NCBI RefSeq assembly: GCF_016920785.2
Contig: NW_024609846.1
Span: forward strand, 75,773,816-75,837,815
Source of the DNA: Ixodes scapularis
Taxonomy: Eukaryota > Arthropoda > Arachnida > Ixodida > Ixodidae
Direction: 5' to 3'
Length of the DNA: 64,000 nt
The notes beneath the pieces were generated by a model that did no database searches, was not told where the DNA came from, and was given only the letters and a program-made list of their open reading frames with translations. Positions 30,979-41,121 of this stretch are shown piece after piece. Position 1 is the stretch's first letter. Every line of letters begins with the position of its first letter. The position numbers and the translations under genes were made by a program.

Positions 30979-32454
30979 CTGTGGCGTACACAGGGGGGGG
31001 GGGGGGGGCCGAAGAGGCCGCCCCCCCCCCCCCCCTTTCCTGAAATTTCCGAGAGGGGGAGGGAGGAGTCGGTGAGGTCACTTACTCTCGGGTTCATCAA
31101 TATCAAACTTCGTGGAGAAGTTGTAAAAAAAAAAGGAAATAAAAAAGGAAGGGAATGCAATATGTTATTTATGACATAGTACAAATAATAAAAAATATGT
31201 AGTTTTAACGTCATTCATTTAATAGGACTGTAAAATAATCAATTAACGAATGTCTTTCTTTTCTTCTACTTTTATTGCTTCGCGAGTGCCCCATGTCCCT
31301 CTCGCGGAGCCGCCAGGGCTGGTTTGTCGTCGCCACGGAGCGGCCCCTGTGTCCCCTGTCTTAATTGTTCCTCGAGGACCCCGCTCTGGGTGCGTACCAT
31401 GCGCTGTGCTTCGTTCGAGTGCATCGGGGCCCCTCGATGTTTTGTAGCCTTTTTTTTTATTTTGAGAAGAAGCGTCGGTACCGCTCTTGCACCCGACGAG
31501 GGTTTTTTCCTGGAAGCGGTGTCCGGCTGACGGTCGACAGTTAGGGCGAAGGTTTTTGGGAGTTTTCGGGGGTCTATGCACCTGCCCTTTCTTAATAGGG
31601 TTTTGTATTCTATGTGTTTATTTTGGACCGCGTTGCTCCCATTGGACTAAAAAGAGCGATTTCTGATTGGCTCCTCGGAAAGCGGGAAAAATCTGAGCAA
31701 AGTGAATACAGGCACTTAAAGGCGCGGGATTTGCGGTTCAAGGTTCGAGTACGGATGTTGTCATCGGCAGTTTGAGAACCGCGCGAGACAGGGGCGCGAG
31801 TGTGCGACCTGCTACCCCAGGACGAGAGCCAAGTTCATTATGTGAGTCTGTAAACCATTTTACACCGTCCCTTTTTTGCGTTGTGCGACTTCCTTGACTT
31901 TCTTTTGTCAGCGGACTTCGGAAACCTTAGAAATCGACACCAACGAACAAATCACGAGAGATTTTTGTTGGTTAGATCAGGTTCAGATGGGGAGTACTTT
32001 ATGGTGGAGCAGCTTTCCAGTGTTTATCGCCTATCCATCAAGGTGTTGCGCGTTTTTGCGTAGGGATTATTGTTTTATCAGCCACAATGACTGGAGGCTT
32101 CGTGCAATGGAGTCGTGCTTTATGCAATATTTGTTTTTATGATTCTTGTTGTCTGCTTACTCTGGTGCCTTCTTTTGACGTGACTTGTAAATAAAAAAAA
32201 GTAAAATGCAAATACCTTCCTGGTGGGGAATTTCCGGTGCATCATTTTTATGTATCCTAATCATCCCCAAACCAATATGACAACTCTATTTTAATTACTT
32301 ATTAAAAGGATGCCTAGTTATTGAAAAAATGAAAATTCTTTTATTTCCTCTGGGTCTTTTTTTTTTCTTTTTATCTTGTCCCCTTTACTCTTGTTGGTTC
32401 GCCGCCCCCCCCCCCCCCCCCCCCCCTTGAAATGAAATCCTACGTACGCCACTG
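30979..32454. mobile_element. 1.48-kb hAT-type MITE with 8-bp target duplication
   Basis: The ends CTGTGGCGTACACAGG and (rc) CAGTGGCGTACGTAGG are inverted repeats. TCACCAGG flanks both sides (30971-30978, 32455-32462), the 8-bp duplication typical of hAT elements. Just inside the left end is G16, a 12-nt spacer and C15; near the right end is a C22 run (32405-32426). No transposase; the interior (31240-32200) has only short frames. Confidence 0.85.
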
Positions 32455-32462
32455 TCACCAGG

Positions 32463-32584
32463 TATTTAAAAAGACCGTCTTTGGGATATTGCCTCTGATG
32501 GTGGGGCAGGGGTTGTACAGGGTGGGGTCGCCTGTTCTGAGGTCCCACTCTGTACACCACTTGAAGCCGTGGCAGTGCACCTTC
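32463..32584 (-). other. Possible exon remnant, unknown
   Basis: A minus-strand reading VHCHGFKWCTEWDLRTGDPT, followed by YNPCPTIRGNIPKTV, has no stop and includes spaced Cys/His residues. I do not recognise it. It could belong to the gene with exons at 30880 and 30064. A stop or shift lies at the MITE junction. Confidence 0.25.
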
Positions 32585-33101
32585 TTTCACACCGCCTCAT
32601 AAATCTTGTGTCGCATTATTTACCACCTAACGCTCCATTACATCTTAGGGCACTGCAGAGTCTTGTAGAACAGCTTCCCCAACCGTTCATGATTCTAGGC
32701 GATTTTGATGCCCGTCACCCCATGTGGGCTAGTATTCCTCAAAACACCCGTGTGGGTGTAGTCGAACGTCTTTTATTGTCATCTGGGTTATGCCTTCTTA
32801 ATGGGAGAGAGCAAATATTTTTCAGCGCAGCTTACACCTCCTTTACATCCATAGAGCTGTCGATTTCATCCCTCTAATTTTTTCCTTGCTTTATTTAGAA
32901 AGTTTTCAGCAACCCTTTTGGTAGTGATCACTTTCCGATTGTTTTAGAGAGCGTTGCTTAGCTGTACTCACTCTTAAAATGAATCTTAGATGGAAGTTAG
33001 ATAAAGTTGACTGGTCACTTTTTGAGTTGCATTCCACTTCGGAGCCTCCTCTGCTTTCTTTTTTATCACCCGAAGATGCTACGCTCTATCTTGCTGAGCA
33101 G
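32585..33101 (+). mobile_element. LINE C, first segment: endonuclease domain
   Basis: The plus-strand frame reads HYLPPNAPLHLRALQSLVEQ, MILGDFDARHPMWAS (usually GDFNAHH), FSAAYTSFTSIELSIS, then after a shift NPFGSDHFPIVLES. These are the APE endonuclease motifs of a Jockey/I-type LINE. It continues as WKLDKVDWSLFE and LYLAEQQ, where the hAT element is inserted. It is 5'-truncated and frameshifted. Confidence 0.8.
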
Positions 33102-33660
33102 CAGGCTATCGGAACAAAACGAAAACCAAAAACGAAAAAAAAAAAAAAAAACGATATTGTTGGGCGGAACGGAAACGTAATCGAAACGTTATTTATTATT
33201 TTGTTCCGGAGTGAAACCGAAAAATGTTCTTATCGGTTTTCGGTTCAAGGGAAAATATCAGGTATTTCAGTTATTCGTTTCACGCAGCGAAGAGACTGCC
33301 GTTGGTTTGTGCCATAATTAAAGAGAAGACAAGCAAGCCATCGCCCCCGCGTCTAAACTCCGGGTGAACAAGCATAGCAAAAACAAAGACAAAAAATACA
33401 AAGAGAAACAAAAAAAATGACGCAAGGCGCCATTGCTTCCCACCAATGAGAGCGCGGTGGCGCGACGCCTCCACACGCTCGCAATGCTCTCCTTGGCTCT
33501 TACGCCCTCTCCCTCCACGCTTTCTTCGGACGTCGCAGACAGACAACAGATCACGGCAAGCGCGGGAAGTCTGCGACCCGGCGTTGTAGAGGTCCATCTT
33601 TTGTTTTTCTAGGGATACGGCAGTCTGAGACTCTGTTGCAAAAGTTACTTCTTCATCCCT

Positions 33661-35778
33661 ATGGGGTGCAAGAGAACTAAGCGCGCCCGAAAATTTTTCA
33701 GCTATGACAGCATCTCAAACAAATCGGCGTGTCAGATTGAAGACTGCCAGCACGTTGTTTCTGGAGACCACGGTGGAAACTTGGAGCGCCATTTGCAGCG
33801 CCGCCATAAAGAGGTATACGACAATTTGCTTGCTGAGAAAGCCGTGTCCACAAAGCGTGTTGTACTGAGCCGGGATGAAGACTCTCCTGCCGCAAAGCTC
33901 AGGCAAGTGGACATAACAAGCATGCTTCAGGCGACCTCATCGAAGTGCGTTTCGCTTGAAATAACGGAGGACAGCATAATAAAAAGTTGCGTCGAGCTCG
34001 TGACGAGAAACGGACGGCAGTTCCGACTCGTCGATGACTCCGGCTTTTGACAGATTATTGATCCGGTCCTCAAAGCACTCGGTGCCAGACGGGCTATAAC
34101 AACGGCGAGTGTTAAGGACAGAGTCCAGGAAGAAGCCAAGAGCAAGCGAGAGGAGATTTCTTCGTCGCTTAGAGGAAGGATGTTTTCTCTCAAAATTGAC
34201 TGCGCGTCCCGACTTGACCGGGCTTTGCTCGGAATCAATGTACAGTACGCGGAAAATGGAAGGCTAGTTCTTGAGCCATTTCCCATGAAGGAGCTTTTTG
34301 ACAGACACACTGGGGAACACCTGAGGTTTCAAGTTAAAAGCACACTGTCTCGCTACGACCTCGGCATGAGCCAGGCCTACAGTGTAACAACCGACAACGG
34401 AGCTAACATGCTTAAGGCTGTACGTCTTCTCGGTAAAGCTGATGATGAAAGTGATGACTGCAGTTCAGACGAAGAGGCCGATAGCGGCGAGCACGCATTT
34501 GGAACCTACGGCTTAATCTCTCTGCTGGACGACCCAGAGGTTACTCACCTTCCAGGTCTTGACGACGCAGACTTGATGTTAGGCGTCAGGTGTGCCGCGC
34601 ACACATTTCAGCTGGCCGTTACTGATGCCCTCAAAGAGTGGTTTCTGCACCATCGTCGCAGAGTGTCGCGCGCTTGTAAAGAAACTCCTTGTACAGAGTG
34701 CTATGGGCTTGATAAGGAAGCTAGGGCTAAAGAAGCCTGTCATCGATTGCCCAACACGATGGATGTCGACGTTGAATATGTTGGTCAGGTTGACTGAATT
34801 GAAGAGCTTCGTCGAGGACTTTCTATCGGAAGAACGCTCCCGCTGGATCGAATGCATGTGTACAGAAGTTGAAATGCTCACGGTGTCCCTTGAGCCCGCG
34901 CAAGTGGCCACGAAGACGCTTCAGAGAGAGGAGCTGACAATTGAAGACTTTTATGATGCATGGTTGACCTGTGTCTTAAACACGTCCAAGGTACCGTCGC
35001 CACTGGCAAAGGCCCTGGGGGGCTATGTTGCACGTTTTGGACTTCCAGGAGACTAGGGAGAAGGAAGTGACTTCAACAACGCTCTTTGGATGTTGATTGG
35101 TCGAGTCGCTGATGACGCGCGGCGTGGTGCTGCTAAGATACCTTCATTACAGTTTCGTCACTTCCTTCTCCCTAGTCTCCTGGGAGTCCAAAACGCGCAA
35201 CATAGCCCCCCTGGTTAAGTTCATGAAGAAGAGGGAGCGAGATCTCTGCGGGCCCGAATATTTTTTGCGCTGCAATGTACATGGACCTTCGCTACCGCCT
35301 TCTTCTTACCACCGAGCGAAAATGCCAAGCAAGGCTGCACCTGAGCAAGACCTGGAAACGATTTACAGGCCTTCAACCGAAGCAGGACAGCAAATGCATC
35401 CAAGCAAGCGTGGCAGCAGCTCCAGCAGAGCCACAAGATGCCCTCGAATCGTTGCTAAAGGAAAAGGAAGCTGAGGCTGGCGCTCAACCTGAAGCAAGTG
35501 GGCTAGGCCCAGTGGACATCGCATGTTTGTTGGAAATGCTAGGCAAAGAACCACGCCTTCCAAGAACCACAATTGTACTGGCATTTTGGGAAGAGCGGAA
35601 GGAACGCCAACCGGTACTGTATTCTTTAGCGAAAGTTGCCCTAGGTGTGCCAGCCACACAGGTCAGCGTGGAGCGGGCCTTCTCGGAGCTGAAATTTATT
35701 TTATCGGACCAGAGGTCTTGCCTTTCACCGAGCACACTTGATGACGTGCTGCTTCTGAGATCATGCTCGGTGCCTTGA
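33661..35778 (+). pseudogene. hAT transposase, inactivated
   Basis: It begins with a BED-type zinc finger (CQIEDCQHV … NLERHLQRRH, residues about 22-50). An in-frame TGA at 34048 interrupts the first frame, which otherwise continues unbroken to 34797 (YSVTTDNGANMLKAV, VRCAAHTFQLAV). The frame then shifts near 34650 to GLKKPVIDCPTRWMSTLNML. Near 35016-35213 an inverted duplication scrambles the gene. The last part (35275-35778) has VPATQVSVERAFSELKFILS … LDDVLLLR, the hAT dimerisation domain. At least one stop, two shifts and one rearrangement: inactive. Confidence 0.85.
35016..35213. repeat. Inverted duplication inside the hAT transposase
   Basis: The arm ctggggggctatgttgc … gaaggaagtgac (35016-35071) recurs inverted as gtcacttccttctcccta … gcaacatagcccccc (35157-35213), with about 85 bp between. 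Both arms carry the same coding text, so one is an inverted copy of the other made after the element arose. Confidence 0.85.
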
Positions 35779-36049
35779 TGATTATCTCATTCTCAAGGCA
35801 ATGAACATGATCTCAGAAGCAATGTCGTTTCCGCGGATTCCTCTAGAGCGCCTGAATCATCTATTTTTGTGTAAAAATAAACGTTACGTTCCTTTTAATT
35901 TTTGTTGCGATTTTTTTTTTCATAGAAGGAAACTGTTACGAACCGTTACGGAGCATTATTTTTTCGTTCCGGAGCGGAAACGGAACGGAACTTTTTTGTG
36001 TGGAACGAAAATGAAAATGGAACGAAAAACATTTCGTTCCAACACCCTG

Positions 36050-37431
36050 CTGAGCAGATACTAAAATCTGCTGAGGTGCCTATTCCATGAAATTCTGGTA
36101 ATGGGCCAAAGAAATGCAAACCATGGTGGAACAATGAGTGTGCCACAACCCTTGGGGATCAAAATAGGGCTTAGGGAAAATTTTGCAGGTACCCCCCATC
36201 ACGTAATCTTGCGGAGTTCAGGCAACGAAAACCTCTTTGGACCAGGAAGCAGTTAAAATGTAAATCCTGGATGATATATGTTTTTTTTTCGTAAATAGTT
36301 TTATGCCAGCCAAAGAGGTTTAGGATAGATACAGAAAAATAAATAGAGACTATAGGTGGTTTGCAGTTCCTACTTTTGATTCCTCTTCATCTTTAGTTGA
36401 CATCGGCAACATCATTCCGAACATTTGTGTAATACATCCAGCTCGGCAAACTACAGTAGTTCTTTGAATAGATTTATATATCGTGCACAGCGTCAAAACG
36501 GCTCCATGTCTCGAGGCGACTTGGAGCCTTATAACCAGCCGTTTACGCAGTGTGAACTTGAACTCCTACTTGACATAACGAGGGTTTCTGCCCCAGGGCC
36601 CGACGCAGTTCACTATGAAATGCTTCTTCGCCTCTCTCCTGAGTCCCAGAAAAGTCTTCTCTTATTCTTTTATTTCTTGTCGGAAGAAGCCTGTTTTCCT
36701 CATACCTGGAAGTATGCACATTTCATCCCTCTTCTAAAGCCAAAAACAGACCCTTCACTCCCATCAAGTTACCGCCATATCGCTCTGGCATTTGGTTTGC
36801 CGGGAAACCGTTTTACACGAGGCATTTGTGAACAAGCAGAACTGCGCTGCAGTTTTTTTTTATTTAGACAAGGTATGAGATACCATTTGGAGATGCCGTA
36901 TCCTGCGCGATATGTATGCTTGCAATATCCGTGGTCGGATGTTGCAATGGATAAAGGACTTCCTCACAAACAGAACCTTTCAAGTTCGGCTTTGCAGTAC
37001 CCTATCTAATCATTTTGTTCATTAAAACGGAGTCCCACAGGGAGGAAATTTGAGCGTTACTTTGTACAGAAAATGAATTCTCTTGCAAGAACGTCAACTC
37101 TGTTTATTTCCTACTCTCTTGATGCTCACATTATACTGATCTAATCTTCTTGCAATCTTTCTAGTTTTGAGCGGCAGTTCCAACTCAGCTATAAACAAAC
37201 TTTGTAAGTGGGCAGAAGAAAATGATTTCAAGTTCTCTGTTACAAAAACAGTATCTGTGTTTTTGTTCCTGCGCCGCGGGTTGTCCTGATATATAGTTTT
37301 GGAACTAAACGGGTCTATGATTCCGGTAGACAGGGAGCACAGATTTCTTCGTGTTATATTTGACAAAACAACCTACTGAAATTTTTGGCTCATAAGCGAT
37401 AGGGGTCGGATCGCAAATGTTTCTTGGATTT
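36050..37431 (+). mobile_element. LINE C, middle segment: RT domain, degenerate
   Basis: The plus strand reads KPWWNNECATTLGDQNRA, then after damage FTQCELELLLDITRVSAPGPDAVHYEMLLR and YAHFIPLLKPKTDPSLPSSYR (36540-36780), the RT fingers motifs. Next come NGVPQGGNLSV (near 37028) and INKLCKWAEENDFKFSVTKT (near 37190). The YxDD motif has decayed to YSLDAH. The segment ends at the solo LTR. Confidence 0.75.
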
Positions 37432-38600
37432 TGTCACAGAATTCGACTATTTTTTTTTCTTAAATCTTTTTTCAAAGTTTTCGCGAGGGAACGCATCCCG
37501 TCGTGGGACGCTCCCTTGCCCCACGCGTTGAGCCGCAGGGTTCGGGCACCGTCCGTTTTCTGTTTTATGACCCCCTGACCTCCCTCGTCCCGAGGACGTT
37601 TCTCGCGAGGTTTTTAGTTGGTAGCGATGGGCCCCTCGGCTTCCCGGAATGTTGGGAATGGTTTCCAGATGTCCGATGGGGGGTGCGCTTTATGGTTCGC
37701 TGGGGTAGGCTCGACTTGCCAGTGTGACGTGTGTTTTTTTTCTATATGTATTTTGTTGTTGCCACTGCAGAGAAACAGTTTTTTTTTTTTTTGGGGGGGG
37801 GGGGGGGGCAAGGGGGAATGGGTGTCTGCCGCTGGAATTTGGGAAAGTGAGGACCTCGGCTTGATTCCGAGCCGAGTCAAGGCAGTGTATGCGGAGACTG
37901 GACCGGTGGGTGGACGCGTCGCGAAAGTTGGGAGCGACAGCGGGTGCGGCGGAAGGCGGAACGCGGGAAGGGCTCGGAGCGGCTCTGCAGGCCCCCAAGT
38001 GTGTGTGCTTGTGGATGAGTGTGGTGCCGAGGAGCATCGCACGGAGCATCCAAGCACGCACAGACTTCCCCGTTTCGACCAGCGTCGCAACAGGCCCGCG
38101 TCACCCACACCACTCTCCGGAGCCAGGTTCGCATCACTCACCCTTGTAAAAATGTATCGTACAATTTAGAGCTATTATTTTGTTATACCATTTCTTTTTG
38201 TTCCTTTGTTCGTGCCTAGTTTGGACAACGACGTGAAGCGTTGCTGTGCCCATTGTTTCTTTTATATGTGAGTAGCGCCTGTGCGCTAAGAAAAGTGGTG
38301 TGACTTTTTTTTTTTACTTGAATTTCATTATGGGTAAAAGCGCCCCGCGCGAGAAGGGCAGAGTTAGCGTGTGATTATTATTTTGTTTGCGTTTGGTGTG
38401 TGCGTTGTCTTGAACGTGAGTCAAGTAAATCCTTCGTTATTTTTAACGCAACGTCTCCGTCTCGTTTCTCGCCCCTCACAGTGAGTCCGTCCACCAGGGC
38501 GTGGACCTATCGTCCGGTCAGCGGTCCAAACAAAATTATAAATTTTGTTTGCATGGGGATCATTCGGATCTTATATTGTTAATGTTCCGAACCTGTGACA
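37432..38600. mobile_element. Solo LTR, 1.17 kb
   Basis: It starts TGTCACAG and ends CTGTGACA, perfect short inverted ends of TG…CA type. GATTT flanks both sides (37427-37431, 38601-38605), a 5-bp duplication typical of LTR retrotransposons. It contains no protein and lies in the RT part of LINE C. A T11-G16 run lies at about 37782-37808. This fits recombination between two LTRs of one insertion. Confidence 0.82.
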
Positions 38601-39770
38601 GATTTGTACACCTGTTCGATCTGGTCTTGATTAGGGCGTCGTGGTGTACGGGTCAGCTCGCCCGTCTGCTCCTGAGATGTTGGATGCTGTGCATCATCTT
38701 AGCTTGCGTTTGGCAACGCGTGCTTTTCGAACATCACCTGTTCTTAGTCTGTAGGCGGAATCAAATAACATGCCACTCTGTAAAAAATGTCAGGACCTCA
38801 ATCTCACTTACGGGCCTAGAATCCTTGCCAGCCCTCATCACCCACGATATCATTCAGTAGAAATCTCCCAATTTTATAGCCTCTTTGATCATAAGCCAAT
38901 CATTGTCAGACGCTTAAGTTTTTGTATAGAACAATTTTGTTCCTCACTTCAACTTCCTCTGGACGAACTTAACCTAGTTCAGAACGCAGCCTCCGTATCC
39001 TCCCTGGAACATGGTGCGTGTTTTTTGCGACTGGATTTTCACTAAGTTTGATACGATTAGCATATCAGCTTTTGCAATTCAACAGGAATTCCTTAACCTG
39101 GAACAGAATTATAAAACTTATACTCACTTGTACACTGACGGTGCTAGGTCTTCATCTTTTGTCGGTCGTGCAGCGTAAGAGTAAAACGTTTTGACTAATT
39201 CGCGAGTATATCTAATGCTGAAATCTATATACTGTGTCTTTTGCACTAGATTATTTTCTGAAGACTAAAACTAGACGGGCCGTATTATGTGTGGACTCTC
39301 AAAGTGCCATTATTGGAATATGATCTCTAAGGGCCACTAAGAATAGGCTTGTGGAACTCGTGCGAAGTAAATTTAGCGGAGCATTACGCAAAGATCGCAA
39401 TATAAAATTCTCATGGGTTCCAAGTCATGTGGGCATAAAGGGCAATGAGCAGGCAGACAGGCTGGCTGCACCCAGGTAACTGGTCTCAATATCAAACTAG
39501 CTTAGCCTATCAGAATATCAAATCATTAATTAAGTCATCAGTCTTTCGTTTATGGCAGTCGGAGTGGACCATGGAGTTTAATAACAAGCTCCATGTGACC
39601 AAGCCAGTCCTTCGATCCTGAGAGAGCTCCTTACTTAAGAACTGCTTTCAAAAAGTTGTATTGTGCCGGGTTAGTGGTCACTCTTTCCTTACGCACGGAT
39701 ATCTCCTTTGTGAGGAGGGTCGACCAGTTTGTGAGCATTGTGGAGGCCAATTTACACCTGTGTAAACTGG
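38601..39770 (+). mobile_element. LINE C, last segment: thumb region and RNase H domain
   Basis: After the solo LTR the reading resumes as VVVYGSARPSAPEMLDAVHH and LSLRLATRAFRTSPV. An RNase H domain follows: YTDGAR at about 39131, DSQSAIIG near 39297, and FSWVPSHVGIKGNEQADRLA at 39407-39467. The end has the Cys/His pattern CRVSGHSFLTHGYLLCEEGR … CEHCG. An RNase H domain and this ending point to the I/R1/LOA-like group. Many stops; inactive. Confidence 0.8.
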
Positions 39771-40264
39771 TTTGTAAAAGTCAAATTTAATTAAATCAAT
39801 CGTCTGTTTTTAAGTTCTGATTCTAACATATCCCCACGTGCAAATAACTACCTCCCTTAAAATATGGTGAATTAAATTAATTTAAATTTATATTGTTCAA
39901 TAAGTCTTATTCACGGCCAAATAATTCTTCCGCGCCTTTTCGAACACTTGCTACAACGACCAATTCTTAGCAACGATTAGAACAGGCATTCACTGCCAAA
40001 TTGTTGTAATAACATCACCTTAAATTGTACTTAGCCGTCTAAACGCTGTAATAATTGAGTCCTTTTTTTAATATGCCAGACAAGCACTCGAGGCCGCAGT
40101 TTTGCCAATCTTCCACGTCGTGTGGGAAGTGGCTTCCAACATGATTAAAGCCGTATTTAAAGTCGAACACCGCACACTTTTTATGAATAACAGTTGTAAC
40201 CCCATATGTAGCGAATCAGGAATACTTGCAAAATTTCCCCGTCAAACTGGCTTCGTCGCGTCGA
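39771..40264. other. No gene seen
   Basis: AT-rich sequence between LINE C and the next LINE relic, with short open frames only. Confidence 0.6.
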
Positions 40265-40810
40265 ACGGGCATTCGCCACTCTGAGCGACATATAGATTAT
40301 AAAACCTTGGAAAGGCCAAAACTCGAATACGCCTGTTCCATTTGGGATCCAGGACATGTAACATTATCACACATTATCGAATCAGTCCAGAACCGAGCAG
40401 CCCGTTTTATCCTTTCTAATTATTCTCGTACTGCCAGTTTTCATCAATGAAGGCAACTTTGGACTTACCTGACCTCGCTTAACGCCGTAAATACTTTCGT
40501 CTGTGTCTTTTCTATAAAATCTATTATACTAACCCAATTCTAAAAGATTAACTACTTTTTCATGCGTCATATGTGTCACCTCGCAAAGATTACCAGTGTA
40601 AAGTTGGCACGCCGACATGGCATACCAACCTCTATTTTGACTCTTTTATTCCAAGAACGTCTAACGATTGGAACCACCTCCCTGCCTCCATCGTGTCCAT
40701 CCAGGATGCAACATACTTCAAGAAGTTTGCCAACGATTTGATCTGTGTCACCCACTCGTCTCTGTAGAGCCTCCGGGCCTTGAGAGTATGAAAATAAATA
40801 AATAAATAGA
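40265..40810 (+). mobile_element. LINE D 3' end fragment with (AAATA) tail
   Basis: The plus strand reads RPKLEYACSIWDPGHVTLSH, IESVQNRAARFILSNYSRTAS, then after stops SPRKDYQCKVGTPTWHTNLY and FIPRTSNDWNHLPASIVSIQ. This is the C-terminal region of a CR1/L2-like RT, like that of LINE B but diverged. It ends AATAAATAAATAAATAG. 5'-truncated copies like this are normal LINE products. Confidence 0.8.
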
Positions 40811-41121
40811 GTTTCTTCGCTAATTCGGGCAACCAAGCCACTCTCCAACTGATTTTGCACAATAAAGCGTGAACGTATTCTGATTAGTTTTGCCAAATTG
40901 AAACGTTCGCAGACTGGTATGAGCGGCGCAGGACCCTTCAAGATTGCGTTAGCCAGCTAGTTGCCTTTCCGTGTGACAGATGACGCCCTTTTCTCCGTAG
41001 AATTTATAAGAAAAGTTATATTTGTATGCGTACGCATAATTTGAAGTGTTTCGCATGCCCGTGCGCACTGGTTAATAAAGGTTGGACTTGGGTTTGGACT
41101 AGTAGGTTGTACATAACTAAA

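Larger units (their letters stand above)
33102..36049 (+). mobile_element. hAT transposon, 2.95 kb, inserted in LINE C
   Basis: The left end CAGGCTATCGGAACAAAACG is matched by the inverted right end ending CGTTCCAACACCCTG. CTGAGCAG occurs on both sides (33094-33101, 36050-36057), an 8-bp target duplication. Removing the element and one copy joins the LINE frame (LAEQ…ILKSAEVPIP). Sub-terminal GGAACGAAAA-type motifs recur near both ends, likely transposase binding sites. It contains one damaged transposase gene. Confidence 0.9.
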
